Positions 31,500 to 42,601 of a DNA stretch of 64,000 bases are shown here, piece by piece. Within the stretch, counting starts at the first letter, position 1, and the number at the start of each line of letters is the position of its first letter. A program made the position numbers and the translations under genes. This DNA is from Tricholoma matsutake (lineage: Eukaryota > Basidiomycota > Agaricomycetes > Agaricales > Tricholomataceae). The notes below the pieces were generated by a model. It did not search any database, was not told where the DNA came from, and saw only the letters and a list, made by a program, of their open reading frames with translations. The DNA is taken from assembly GCA_026075535.2 (NCBI GenBank), contig AP026545.1:1054001-1118000 (forward strand). Reading direction: 5' to 3'.

Positions 31500-31623
31500 G
31501 CTTGAAGTCTTAGCAGAGTCTGAGTGGAGTCCGAGCAGAGTCCTAGGACTGTCTGAGCAGTCCTAGTCCAAGTGGAGTCCGAGTGGAGTCTGCTCGGACT
31601 AGGGGGGGGAGTGTAAAGTACCA
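31500..31623. repeat. Right arm and end of element 3
   Basis: GTCTGAGTGGAGTCCGAGCAG and similar units end in TAGGGGGGGGAGTGTAAAGTACCA. No tRNA-like sequence of the expected left-arm type is visible next to it. Confidence 0.6.
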
Positions 31624-31631
31624 ACATAAAT

Positions 31632-33160
31632 GACCACTTCCAGATACTTTCAGAACCTTTTGGCCATGTACACACTGACAGTAGAGGATGGGCTTCTCTC
31701 TCATGAAAGCTTGACTCTCTACCTGCGTCTGACCAACCCTTCTCTCAATTTACATGTCAGCCTCCACACTTTGCCAAAGTCCTTCTATACAAGATAAACC
31801 TATGCATATTGTACACCAGTTTTGCAAATGTGTTAAAGAGTTCTGGATGGCACGGAAATGAGACGTGGAGGAACACAACATAAATCTCAAACTTAGCCAT
31901 GGTCGGGACTGAATGGTTGGATGTGACAATAGATAAAACCTTCCAAAACCTAAATTGGGTGGACGACTGTGGACAAAGAGGACATTGTGTTTCATGAGTT
32001 CGATTCCATTCTCAGCCTTCATTGATCATGATAAACACATACCTTTGCTGTCTCAAGCTCAATTTGCAAGCAATGATGGGCAACTATTAGTCAACTTTAG
32101 TGAAGCTCGAGAAGACACCACAGCTCTCTCCAAAGATCCATCCCTTTGCAAAGAAACATACTCTTCTATTATCCACACCCACATTCCATAAACAGCCTCT
32201 CAACTGCCCAATGAACCTTACTCCTGTAATTATGACCATACTCTTAGCTGTAGCCTTGAGTGCTGATGACCACCACCCAGCATTCATATGAGCAGACTCA
32301 CTGAACCTATGCCACCTGCCTAATACTTTCCCAACTGAATATGTTAACAGAACAGACAACAACAGGTTCACTGGCATGGAGCACCTTTCTTGCAAAGAAT
32401 GAGCAGTGGATGTACCTGACAACCCTGTATGGTACAATTTCCTGTCCAGCATCTAGATTTGGCTCAGCGACAGAATGAAGGTCCTGGGCTGCCAGAGATA
32501 TGTTCAACAAGCAACAAAGAGCCAGAGAAATGATGGCTGGATTTTAGTGCTTGCTTCGTATGACTTTGCCAGCAACCTCTCCAGCTGCCAGTGCACTGAG
32601 CTGCTGTGTACATTTGGAAATGGCACATTGCCCCTTTTTATTTTATTTTTAGGATGCAAGCCCCCTACTGCTACACACAAACACGTTGGGGAAAACTCTT
32701 TCAATTATGGTACAATGGACAGAAATACAATATCTGAAGTTCAAGTGCACATTAAAGCATGAGTGTTTAACTCTTACTCTCACAGTGAAGAATTTGACTT
32801 ATATGCTAAGTTGTCAGAAGGTCTTGTTTGTATTTATTACACAGATGCCATGTACACTATGCCTGCATATGAATCTGTAATCCAACCTTGAACATGCCCT
32901 ACCAAATCACCCACATCAAGCTATACAACTCATAGCTTGTCAAATTCTTTCAGATGTCACTCATCTGCTAATTATAGCATTGCATTGTTGACATGTGTTG
33001 CTCACAATGCCTTCGCGAGCACCACCACAACCTGTGAGACACTTGTAACACTCCGAATCTCAGCTGGTTTTCAATCATGTCAACACATTCACATCCTGAA
33101 TCTGATATGATGATGATGTATTTCCTTCTCCCCCAGGAAATCTCTACCTTCATAATCAGG
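31632..33160 (-). pseudogene. uncharacterised coding-like fragments
   Basis: Minus-strand open pieces at 32704-32504, 32452-32087 and 32022-31750 have a protein-like composition and lie in sequence. Examples are AGWWSSALKATAKSMVIITG and HSRPPNLGFGRFYLLSHP. I do not recognise the family. No start, splice frame or domain could be set. The sequence just right of element 3 continues the Helitron 1 3' flank once the composite elements are removed. Confidence 0.25.
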
Positions 33161-33284
33161 GGTGCATTTTATGTCTCACCATTTTCATGCATTGTGCTTC
33201 TAAAATGATTTGGAGTAGTGGTTCCCAGCCATCTACATGGGATATCTCTTTCAAGTGCTTCAGCCATGAGCATTATTAGTAAAT

Positions 33285-33754
33285 GTGCCTGTTGGAACTG
33301 GTATGAACAGTTTAATGTCGATTGATGATTTGGAGATCGGGCTTTGGCTGTGTTCCGACTCATCTGCCACAAACATAATCGACCTGTCACGTCAAAGATG
33401 CTATTTCAACATGATGCCTGGCAGTAGTGAATCCATCACAGGCAGTTACATCATTTTCTTCCACGACCAAGGTGTTGTGACACTCCTTAATCAAACCTTG
33501 CATACATTCCTGTATGGAATGGAGATGTGTTGGTCCTGAAAAATATCAATGAAGATGTGGTCACTCACATCACACAACAAGATTATGATGTTGTGAAGGA
33601 ATTGCTATCAAAGTTTGTGATTGTTTCAATTCCGTATGCTTGCCTTCTCACTAATTATTGCCATACAGAGCCCTCAAATTTGCTCAACTTCCAACCACAT
33701 TCTGATCCATTTTTGTCTTCTGATTTGCATTTGATTTGCTTCATCATCAAATAA
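33285..33754 (+). pseudogene. unnamed domain, copy 1 (MPGS / DQ / LVLKN)
   Basis: The frame reads MSIDDLEIGLW, then CYFNMMPGSSESITGSYIIFFHDQ and LLNQTLHTFLYG. After a small frameshift near 33525 it continues VLVLKNINEDVVTHITQQDYDVVKELLSKF. The same sequence of motifs is on the minus strand at 38512-38873, so this is a duplicated domain. I cannot name it. No start or upstream exon is certain, and the frameshift suggests it is dead. Confidence 0.45.
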
Positions 33755-34289
33755 ATATGAATATTTACAGAACTAATACTATGAGACAATGCTATGAATA
33801 CAATATTGGCCAGAACAGTAAGGATTACTAATAATACAGTAGGTTACAATGTATAAAAGAGAATACAAGGATGGCATTATGGATTTGTGAACTGAATGAA
33901 AATGAATTTAAGATGCCATCTATAGAGTTAGAATACACATATGGAACATTAACAATTTTGTTTTTTCAATCTTGCTGTATATCATTCGCCTTGTGGAACC
34001 GATACACCAAGCCACAGCTTGCACAGACTTCATTTACAGACAAACAAAGTTGACTAAAGAAGATTGACAGGATGATAAGGTTGGGGAAAAACCTGATGGA
34101 TGTTGCTTTGTGAGTTTGATGTGTTATACTGTGAGTTATAACTTGAAATTGTTTGAAGGTTGTAATTTAAAGATGGAAGGTAATACTTGTATTTGTAATC
34201 CAGGCAGGTATACATATCGTACATTCTACTATCACATATAATTTCCATAAAGAATAAGTAGGCCGAATGAGTCTTAGACTGTCTTACTA

Positions 34290-34770
34290 GTCACTTGATC
34301 AGTCATCAAGCTGTGTCCAGCTCTGAGCCAGTGGATGCTTGGGTTGTTTTCAATCATCATGGCATGGCTCTCCGACTCTAAATCGTTGACTTTGATATTG
34401 ATAATGACTGGGTTTTGCTTTGGCATATCTCTGAAATGGGTGAAGATGTTTTTTTATATGATGGTCATGACCATTACACATCATGTTTGCCATAATGAAG
34501 GCACATCAGGTTATGAATACCTTGCAGTCTTGGTTTTGACACTACAAACATAGTGGCCATTGCTCGTTTGCCACTGAACAGCTTTGTCTGAGGGATCTTC
34601 AAGCACTCACAGATTCTTGTCATGATTTACATGACATCATCCCTGATCATATTCTGCGAACTGTTAAACAAATTTTCAACATGTTTGAATTGGAGCCCAT
34701 TCAAATGTTCACATTCTTAGAAGAAACTCAAGGCCTGGTCTTGGGCTCATCAGGTGAAGTGTAAATAGGC
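34290..34770 (+). pseudogene. uncharacterised coding-like fragment
   Basis: With frame changes, the plus strand reads NHHGMALRL, IVDFDIDNDWVLLWHISEMGEDVFLYDGHDHY and then EQLCLRDLQALTDSCHDLHD .. IPDHILRTVKQIFNMFELEP, ending at a TAA near 34764. It resembles the end of a spliced protein. The family is not recognised. Confidence 0.3.
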
Positions 34771-37700
34771 ACATCTCCAGGAGAAGTGAGCAGCCACTTT
34801 TTAGCAGTCAAAAACTGAGTAAAAGTGTCCATGGCAGCTGACTGTGTGGACACCTGGCTAGATGAAGTGCCAGTGGCTACCACAGGGTTACTGTTGCCAA
34901 CCATAGGTAGAGACACACTGGGGGGAATGGGTGTGGCTATTTTGCAGTTGGAGTGATCGATGACCTTCATGCTATGAATATTGATCTGAAAGAGCTGAGC
35001 ATAACCAAGCTGATCATCATTAAGTTATAGCATACGACAGCTTGATTTCACCAACCTTGTGTTGTACTTTCAAAATGGTCATAAGGAAGCAATGAAGTGA
35101 ACAATTGGCAAGTATAAGTGTGCCGGTCCGAAGAGTGTCATACATCTTCCAAGGAGGGACCGACCGGTCTTCCTCATCCACAATATGCAGCTGTGTCAAT
35201 TTATTACTGGTATGATTAAAGAATGGCCCTCTGTAATCTGGCATGAGGTGGGGATTGTAGAACATGCCTAACTTTATATCAAGACCTGTGGCATCCACAA
35301 GTTAATAATGTTATTCATCGATAACCAGAATATACACACCAACACCAGCATTGGGCTTCCCATCCTCCACAGATGCTTCTTTAGGTGTTCCTCCCTGACC
35401 AGCTGCCAACGAGACATCTGCCAATGAACACTTTTCAATCCTTATTTGAGTTGAAGCAGAGGAATTCTTGTTTGGATTCTAAACATGCCCACTGCAATTC
35501 AAAAAAAGATAATACAGCATGCAAAGTGGGGTAACATACCACATAGATGGGGGACATATGTAAAACAATGAGATCATGAGTCATATTAGGATCAGCAAAG
35601 GCCCCTTTGATCCATTCTCTAACATTATAATTCTATTACAAATCGAGTCAACAAATTATCATACCACAAAGCAAGCCACATACCAATGCCATGTTCCATT
35701 CTTCCTCCTCGTCCACCTCCTGAATAGAATTCAGAGTGCCTATTTGATTTTGATAGACAACTGACAGAAAGGGGGTGCAATATGTAGGCACCTTAAGAAC
35801 TAGGATGTTCTTAACCTTTGACTCATCATTAATGGGTCAAAACTTCCATATTGTCAGTGCTATCCCTGCATTGTGACATTCCAGATTGGTCTTACCTGTT
35901 GGCCAGTTTTACCTGCGTAATGATTCCCTTTGGCACTGATAAGGGTTCCTAACTCTTCAGCACAGATCTCACCTACAATGTTGGTTCAAAATTCTGTTCC
36001 ATCGTTATTGTGATACAGGTAGTTATTTGACCACTGTTTGATAACCCAATAGAAAGTATGTTTATATTCAGCTCCTGCAAGAGAAGCAGCTCCCATTTCC
36101 ACAATATTGTTTGCAACATCATTGTAGAAACTGGTTTTGAATCGTTTAATGAATAGGGGAGAGATTACTTCAGTCATGATGGATGTTCTGAACTGGACGT
36201 CGAGCACTCACCATGGCATTCATGATAACAAAGCAAGCATCATACTTCTCATCATCGATTTGCACCACGCATGCCATCCCAGACACAATTCCTGAAGCTA
36301 GACATCATGTTAGACACATCAGTCATAGTATCATCATCCATCCATCAGTACTGATGCCATTTAATCATGTGAAGCCTGCAATGCGCCCATCAAAGCATTG
36401 CACCTCCACATCCCACTTAACTCAGTTTCACATTATTGCAGACAAAAATACTAATACAACATAGACAGTAGTATACAGGATAATTAGTTACTTCTACTCT
36501 ATCATGGAGCGCACAAGATGGATTTGAACAAATACTATTTCGCATTGCACATGCCTACCAAAGGCAGCAATCTGTGCTTTCTCCTTCAGAACCACATCCT
36601 CAAAAAAATGACAAGAGGAAACAAACTCAACCCCATCACCAAATAAAATAGAAAATTTTGCCACACCATTTTTCATGTCATTTTGGCAGTCAAGCAAAAG
36701 CTTGAACTCCCATAAGATAGAGTGCCAAGATTCCCATCGAGCGCTGACAACTTTGAAGCTGGGGCCTTCAGTGACATCAGGGCCTACAAATTTGACCACA
36801 AAATGGATGCCGGTTGTTCCAATTATGGCAGAGCCCTCATTCCAAGTGAACTGCTTTTGTCGCCCAAGTGATGACCATGCTGAACTACTTGGCCACTAAG
36901 CAAATATACCATCCTTTATGAAATGTTGCTAACTGTAAAATTGAAGTCATGCACAAAGATTTGAAACAACCTCCACACCATTTTTGCATGCTCAACAAAC
37001 ACAGCATGTGTGTCGAACAGCTTCCTTCCAATATGGTCACACTCAGGCCAATGATGCTTCCAATCACACATGTGGCATCCTTCACTCTAAAAATCCCATT
37101 AGTAACTTGAAGATTTTCATGCTCCCATAAACTCTTATGCAAACTTGATGAGACAGACAACGATGACAGATTAGAGTAGGCAGATGTCCATGCCTGCAAC
37201 AGATGGAAGCAGTAGAGAACATGTTATTGATTACATCACCAAAAACAAAAACAAAAACCAGAAACAGCTTTATATGTAGTACACTTTCTGTCTGAAACCA
37301 AACATGATAACTCAGAAAAGGAATAATATGCTTTTAAAAGACAAAATACCTCATATATCATCACCTTGCAATGCCTGGAGCCATTCCAATACCTCACATG
37401 CCCTTGAAAAAACACCTTTTCTTTCCGTCTCCATTTTTTCCTTCAATGTGACACATTGTAGGGGGAAGTCCAAGGAAGTCCATCATCAACCTAAATCTAT
37501 TATTAATGTTGTCCATGATGACACCCAACCAAGTAATGCCCAGCACTTGTTCTTGTTCGCAGTAGGTGCAACAGTGAATAATGGCCTCCTGTTCATTGTT
37601 GAGTGCCATTGTATATGCAACACCTTCAATGTGCGCACTGTGAGCAATAGAATCAGTCAATAGCTGACATGTCACCTTCACACATTTGATGCTTTGGAGC

Positions 37701-38873
37701 ATGAAGTGTGGTGTCCCATCACTCTGCTCAAGCCATTCCCAATGAACAAATGGCCTTTCATCTGCTGATTGGATGCCACCTTCGTACTCCCTTAATGCCC
37801 ATACACTTATAATTTCTAGCTAATATGTCCCCTTTAACATTTTTCATGCTGAAATCACCAAATCAATGACTACTCACCATTGACTGCTGAACAGAAAGAT
37901 ACTCCTGTGTCTCACACTATACTTTATGAACTTGAGGATCCCATGCAGACAAACCCACTGTCCATCAGCACAAGGCTTTATGACTAGGCCAGTTTCATTC
38001 TTGACAAGTGTGACCCTATACAAGAAAACAAAAGAAAAAAGTGCATCAACATACAGAAATCGACTCCAGGAGACACTTACACAATATTGTTGCAGATTGC
38101 ACTGTCCACAGCAATAACTAGGACCAATGGGAATGTTGCATGTCATACAAGTGTATTGAAACATATAACAGAGCACAAAGTGAGAGTGTTGTAGAACATA
38201 CCATCATGTGAAACAAACCACAACTCTCTCTCACAGCCACCTTCACTCCATTCTGAGTGCACCAAAAGGAAATAAAATACAATGAAAATTCACAATCAAA
38301 GTACCCAACCACCACTGATACAGAATGGGGCATTATGATGCAGATTTGCTCCCGTCCATCCCGCCTTTCATTTTGTCAGAGTAACCCACCCATCACACAA
38401 TATTACTTCTATTCCACAAAATGGCAGTGCTAACCACACCCCAATGCATGACTTCGTACAGCACTAATGGCTCATGAGCACACAGAAAACTCCACATCAG
38501 TAACACTCACCTCACAACAAGCTCATGGATTAAACAACAAGCTCATGGATTAATTTTTTGTCACCATCCTTGCAATTGACCACATTTTCCTTGCTGACAT
38601 TTTTAATAACCAGAATCTTGCTCCTCCAGACAACCAATAAATATGAACTAAAGGCTGATTGAGAGGCCAAAAGAAAACCTGATCCAAGAAATAGATGGTA
38701 AATCCACCCTTTAAATCAACGTTGGAACCAGGCATAATGTCAAAATAGGTGCAATGGTTTTCCAACTCAGTAATCACTTCATGGGGATCCACATCTTCCA
38801 TCCATTTCTCCATATCCAAATCATCAATCGACTCCAACCCCCCCAAACCTGTTGTTACCATCACCAAAACCAT
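34728..38873 (-). CDS. uncharacterised multi-exon gene or pseudogene
   Basis: Minus-strand coding-like pieces follow one another over 4.1 kb. They are the copy-2 domain (38873-38512: SIDDLDMEKW, YFDIMPGSNVDLKGGFTIYF, LDQ, then ILVIKNVSKENVV after a shift), 38333-38118, 38110-37900 (LVKNETGLVIKPCADGQWVCLHG), 37760-37394 (HWEWLEQSDGTPHF .. SIAHSAHIEGVAYT), 37199-36885, 36830-36494 (VVKFVGPDVTEGPSFK .. FEDVVLKEKAQIAAFG), 36207-35986 and 35298-34728 (DYRGPFFNH .. VPPWKMYDTLRTGTLILANCSLHCF). Exon joins were not solved. The composition and order suggest one large spliced protein of a lineage-specific family, probably transposon-borne. No catalytic motif was identified. Confidence 0.4.
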
Positions 38874-39084
38874 ACACAGTTCCCTTTCCTTTGCATCAAA
38901 CCAATAGGCTCAATAACACTCATGCATATCCTACACTGACATCAACTACAAGAATACAACAATAATCCTTAGACATTTACCTTGTTATTATACCACACCA
39001 TAAGGCCAGCAGGAATTGAAAGTGGCAACATGGAAGAAGTAGGTGACCTATGGTGAGACTTTTCAAATAATTCCTTTCCATCAC

Positions 39085-39170
39085 CAATGACATTTACTTT
39101 CCCCCCCCCCCCTTTACCCTCTTTTTTCTGCCCCCCCCTGCCCCCCCCCCCAAAAAAAACCCCCCTTACC
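39085..39170. repeat. poly-C / poly-A low-complexity tract
   Basis: Runs of 8 to 14 C are separated by short T- and A-rich stretches. This could also be a sequencing-difficult region where the base count is unreliable. Confidence 0.8.
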
Positions 39171-39350
39171 TCACTTCATTTATTAACATGAGTGTTCTTG
39201 AGATACTGGACATTTCAATAGAGATTTTCCAATCTCTCAACATGCAAGAGCTTGTCAGTGTATCGCATCTTACTCAACAAATTTGAGGCAATGTTCAGTG
39301 CTTTGTACAGCGCTGCTTGAGAATGATGCTCATCATATTAGCACCTGACA

Positions 39351-40034
39351 TTGGTACAAAACCTATTCGGATCGTTCAACAGCATCTTGATTTCATGCAT
39401 AGGCAATCCATGCAACCTCCTCAATGCTATGGTAGCTGATCATGGCACTTTTTTTGGTTCCTTTGCTTTACGCTTGCTTCAAAGCCAAGAGCGACAGACA
39501 TGGCTTCTGAATGATATCAACATTGTTGTACCAAAACACAAAGGTGGCATGACTCACAACTTTCTGGATAAACAAGGATATATTCCAAAACCACTCCTCA
39601 CCGACTTCTTCAGGGAAAACAGTGACCATTTCATTGTTTTTCTCAAACCTGGATTAGAAAACCATGCACTCACAATCTCTGAAAGCAAATGACCCAGCAT
39701 TCTTGGTGTTATTTTTAGCTGCCCCACCACTGCCACAATGATCACAATTACACCTCAAAACTTCTATTGTTTCTATCCCAAGATGACCATTGCATTCCAA
39801 GCTGTCTCAGGACTACAAATAGCATCTGAAGACCACACCTTGAAGATCAAAGAAGGTTCTTTTTGGTTGCACCACAACACCATAAATTGGCAAAAACTGT
39901 GTGGTGAATTCTGCCCAGGAATTGGACACCGCGTCAAGAACCTCAGAGGCATCGGTGTTTGGTATTGGAACCCACAGGAGCAGGAAGACAAAGATGTTGA
40001 AAATGATTGGATTATCTGGCATATTGGAACTAGG
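39351..40034 (+). pseudogene. uncharacterised coding fragments split by the Gypsy element
   Basis: The first open piece (39351-39692) contains LLQSQERQTWLLNDINIVVP and QGYIPKPLLTDFFRENSDH. The second (39738-40034) contains KIKEGSFWLHHNTINW, CPGIGHRVKNLRGIGVWYW and ends WHIGTR at the Gypsy insertion. After the insertion (45901) the frame continues CHNIFCWWYRH to a stop. The product is unknown. The composition is protein-like and it lies head-to-head with the minus-strand unknown gene. Confidence 0.4.
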
Positions 40035-40460
40035 TATAAGGGCAACCTAAGCCTCTAGCAAAGAGAAATCCGAAGTTAAAATTATACTACATAATACAGG
40101 CATTGGGGACACACCTAGCAAAGGGAAATCTGAAGAGAAAACTCTAAGGATCCCCTTGCTGATGCCCAGTATATGTGAAGATGACAAAAATCAAATATAA
40201 CCTAAAAATAGAAAAAGGCAGAGATAGGCAGATCAAGGCCGCCGAATGACATCATACCAAGGGGTATGTGTCGGAAGGGGTACTCTGCCTCTAAATATAA
40301 AAGTGTCAACATGTACAAACATGATAGCAAGGGAAAATTAGTAATAAAATCCGGAAAAATCATAGAAAATGAAGAATAGAAGGAAATGAGGTGGGGAAAA
40401 ATATAGTACGAACATAAAAAATAGGAAAAACACACAGGGCACCCCCCTAGTCCCCTTACA
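40035..40460 (-). mobile_element. 3' LTR of the Gypsy element
   Basis: On the coding strand it begins TGTAAGGGGACTAGG and ends GGTTGCCCTTATA. It contains the full 426 bp, including the twin TTTCTCTTCAGATTTCCC / GGATTTCTCTTTGCTAG block missing from the other LTR. The start and end match the solo LTR at 9463-10060. Confidence 0.85.
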
Positions 40461-40471
40461 TCACCCCCTCT

Positions 40472-41890
40472 CTAAGATGCATCGCCCCGATGCCTTCGAA
40501 ATCGCATACGACCAAAGTCCATGACTTGAATGCGACACGGTGCAGCAGTGTGCCGTCGGTGGAATTCCTTGATTAACTGAGGGGCATTTATGTCAGACTC
40601 TTCGACCCATGAGTTCTCCTCATACCCATAACCCTTCCAATGTACCAAATACTGGAGTTTTCCTCGATGCAAACAGCTGTCCAAGATTGACTCGACTTCG
40701 TATTGGGGTTCTCCCTCGATCACTGTAGGTGGTGGTGGTGGGTGTGAATGGTGTCCCGGGAACGGATCTGGGGGAGCTGGAAGCAATTTGACGACATGGA
40801 AGATGGGATGGAGTCTGGACATGGAGGCTGGGAGGCGTAGACGATAGGCATGCATTCCAATGCACTTGACAATGGGGAAAGGTCCCAAGAAGCGATGAGT
40901 GAGTTTCTTGGATGGATGTGTAGTGGAGACATCACTGGAGTCAAGATAAACTCGATCACCAACCTTGTACTGAGGGGTTGGGGAGTGGCGTTGGTTGTAA
41001 AATTGTGCCATGTCGTCCTTCGCCTTTGCTAAGGCTGCCCTTGCCTCCTCCAAGCTATCCCTCATGCATTCTGTGAACTCATTCACCATCTCAATGTGTG
41101 AGGGAGTTTGGCAAGGTTCAAATCCCATGCATGGATGTCGTCCAGTGTCTAAGAGGAAAGGGGTCTGTTGAGTGGAAGCATGGACATGGTTGTTGTATCC
41201 GAACTCGGCCAAAGGAAGGAGATCATCCCAATCGTCCTGGCGTTCATTGACAAAGAGGCAGATGTACTGCTCCAGTTCCTGGTTGACTCGCTCTGTCTGG
41301 CCATCAGTTTGTGGGTGATAAGTGGTTGAAGCGAGGAGTTTGATCCCCAGGAGTCGGTACAGCTCACGAGTGAACTCTGCCATGAACTGAGGGCCACAAT
41401 CCGAGAGGAAGGCACCAGGAAGTCCATGTAATTTCCACACGTGGTGGAGGTAGAGTCGAGTGGCACCTAGGGCACTGACAGTGGTGTGAGTGGGAATGAA
41501 GTGAGCACATTTTCCCACTGAGTCAACTGTGCACATCACTGCATCAAACCCGTTTGACTCTGGCAATTCCACCACAAAGTCGACGCTGACGACATCCCAA
41601 CAACTCTCTGGAACAGGAAGAGGGTGTAGCTCACCAATAGGCTTGCGACGAGGAACCTTGGTGTGTAAGCAAAGGTCACAAGTGTGACAATACTGACCAA
41701 TGAGCCGTGACATTTGTGGCCACCAATAGTTCTGTGAGGTGAGCTCCAAGGTCTTCCAGCATCTGGGGTGGCCAGCAATCTGTGAGTCATGGTGTTGGGA
41801 TATGATGCGCCGGCAAAGGTCTGGGTCATTGGGAACATAGATGTGATCCCTGAAATACAACAAGTCCTCCTTTTCAGCCCACTCTGCCAC
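40472..41890 (-). CDS. pol: Gypsy integrase with C-terminal chromodomain
   Basis: A 472-codon open frame covers the end of Pol. The zinc-binding HHCC region reads HHDSQIAGH .. CHTCDLC (residues about 32-75). The DDE core has VDFVVEL (Asp), FLSDCGPQF (Asp) and YHPQTDGQTERVNQELE (Glu). A GPF-like HRFLGPFPI segment and a chromodomain (YEVESILDSCLHRGKLQYLV, HWKGYGYEENSWVEES) follow. It inserts the DNA copy; the chromodomain is known in this group to guide it to heterochromatin. The N-terminus is fused upstream to RNase H through a TGA at about 41930, so the Met used here is internal. All catalytic residues are present. Confidence 0.9.
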   Translation of the reverse strand: MAEWAEKEDLLYFRDHIYVPNDPDLCRRIISQHHDSQIAGHPRCWKTLELTSQNYWWPQMSRLIGQYCHTCDLCLHTKVPRRKPIGELHPLPVPESCWDVVSVDFVVELPESNGFDAVMCTVDSVGKCAHFIPTHTTVSALGATRLYLHHVWKLHGLPGAFLSDCGPQFMAEFTRELYRLLGIKLLASTTYHPQTDGQTERVNQELEQYICLFVNERQDDWDDLLPLAEFGYNNHVHASTQQTPFLLDTGRHPCMGFEPCQTPSHIEMVNEFTECMRDSLEEARAALAKAKDDMAQFYNQRHSPTPQYKVGDRVYLDSSDVSTTHPSKKLTHRFLGPFPIVKCIGMHAYRLRLPASMSRLHPIFHVVKLLPAPPDPFPGHHSHPPPPPTVIEGEPQYEVESILDSCLHRGKLQYLVHWKGYGYEENSWVEESDINAPQLIKEFHRRHTAAPCRIQVMDFGRMRFRRHRGDAS

Positions 41891-42601
41891 ACGTAAGGAA
41901 AGGGTCGATCCCTTCCTCAGTTCTTTAACAGCTCAGGCGACAACATCCTGATGTAAACCGCTACGGTTTGCGCAACGAATGTCACGTAGGATGTCCCACT
42001 CCTCACCCTGGGGTGTGATGGATTCCAGTGCCCGAATGGTGAACAGGTCTGGCTGCAACAGCACAATGTTTTGGTTGTCACCGCTGCCATCCCCATGGTC
42101 TGCACGTCGGGATAGGGCATTGGTCTTCCCCATGCTGCGACCCGGATGGTGGTGCAAGGAGAAGTCGAATCTAGATAGATACAGGGACCAACAAGCTTGA
42201 CGACAGTCCAATTTCTTGGCCATCATGAAGTACTCGAGATTCTTGTGATCCATCCAAATTTCCACCTTGTGTTGGGCACCCTCGAGGAAGTGTCACCACT
42301 CCTCAAGCACATGCATTATCGCCAACATCTCCTTGTCATGGATCTCGTAGTTTCGCTCTACAGCACTAAGGCTTTTGGAGTAGAATGCAACAGGATGCCA
42401 CTTCTGGTCCTCTGGAGACTGCTGAGACAACACGGCGCCCATCGCAAAGTCAGAACTGTCAGCTTCTACACGAAAAGGATGTGAATCATCAGCAAAGGTA
42501 AGGATCGGAGCAGAAGTGACCATCTCCTTAAGCCTTTCGAACACCTCCTGTTGTGCATTATCCCACCTCCATGCCTCCTTTCCTGTCAAGTCAAACAGTG
42601 G
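41891..42601 (-). pseudogene. pol: Gypsy RNase H region
   Basis: The frame runs AWRWDNAQQEVFERLKEMV, ADSSDFAMGAVLSQ, YEIHDKEMLAIMHVLEEW, TGA (about 42291), HFLEGA, VEIWMDHKNLEYF and RFDFSLHHHPGRSMGKTNALSRR. The catalytic Asp, Glu and Asp are kept. TGA codons lie before (42602) and inside (42291) the domain and at about 41930 after it; their neighbours fit an original CGA. Confidence 0.85.

Larger units (their letters stand above)
19763..31623. mobile_element. Composite element 3 (inverted copy, carries element 2)
   Basis: The left end is GAGGTCTTTACACTCCCC and the right end GGGGGAGTGTAAAGTACCA, the reverse orientation of elements 1 and 2. Perfect 8-bp repeats ACATAAAT flank it (19755-19762 and 31624-31631). 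The left arm has a tRNA-like sequence of the type seen in the right arms of elements 1 and 2, as the inversion predicts. The core has intron-bearing modules on the plus strand and two opposed 22-bp arrays. Element 2 sits between these arrays. Without element 2 its length is about 3.5 kb. Confidence 0.75.

Noticed and set aside
33285..33754. TET/JBP dioxygenase, which is known to accompany KDZ elements
   Set aside because: I could not see the His-x-Asp .. His .. Arg pattern of that family in these pieces; the link would be a guess.
39085..39170. Telomere or G-quadruplex signal
   Set aside because: Plain poly-C runs of irregular length without a telomere-type unit.
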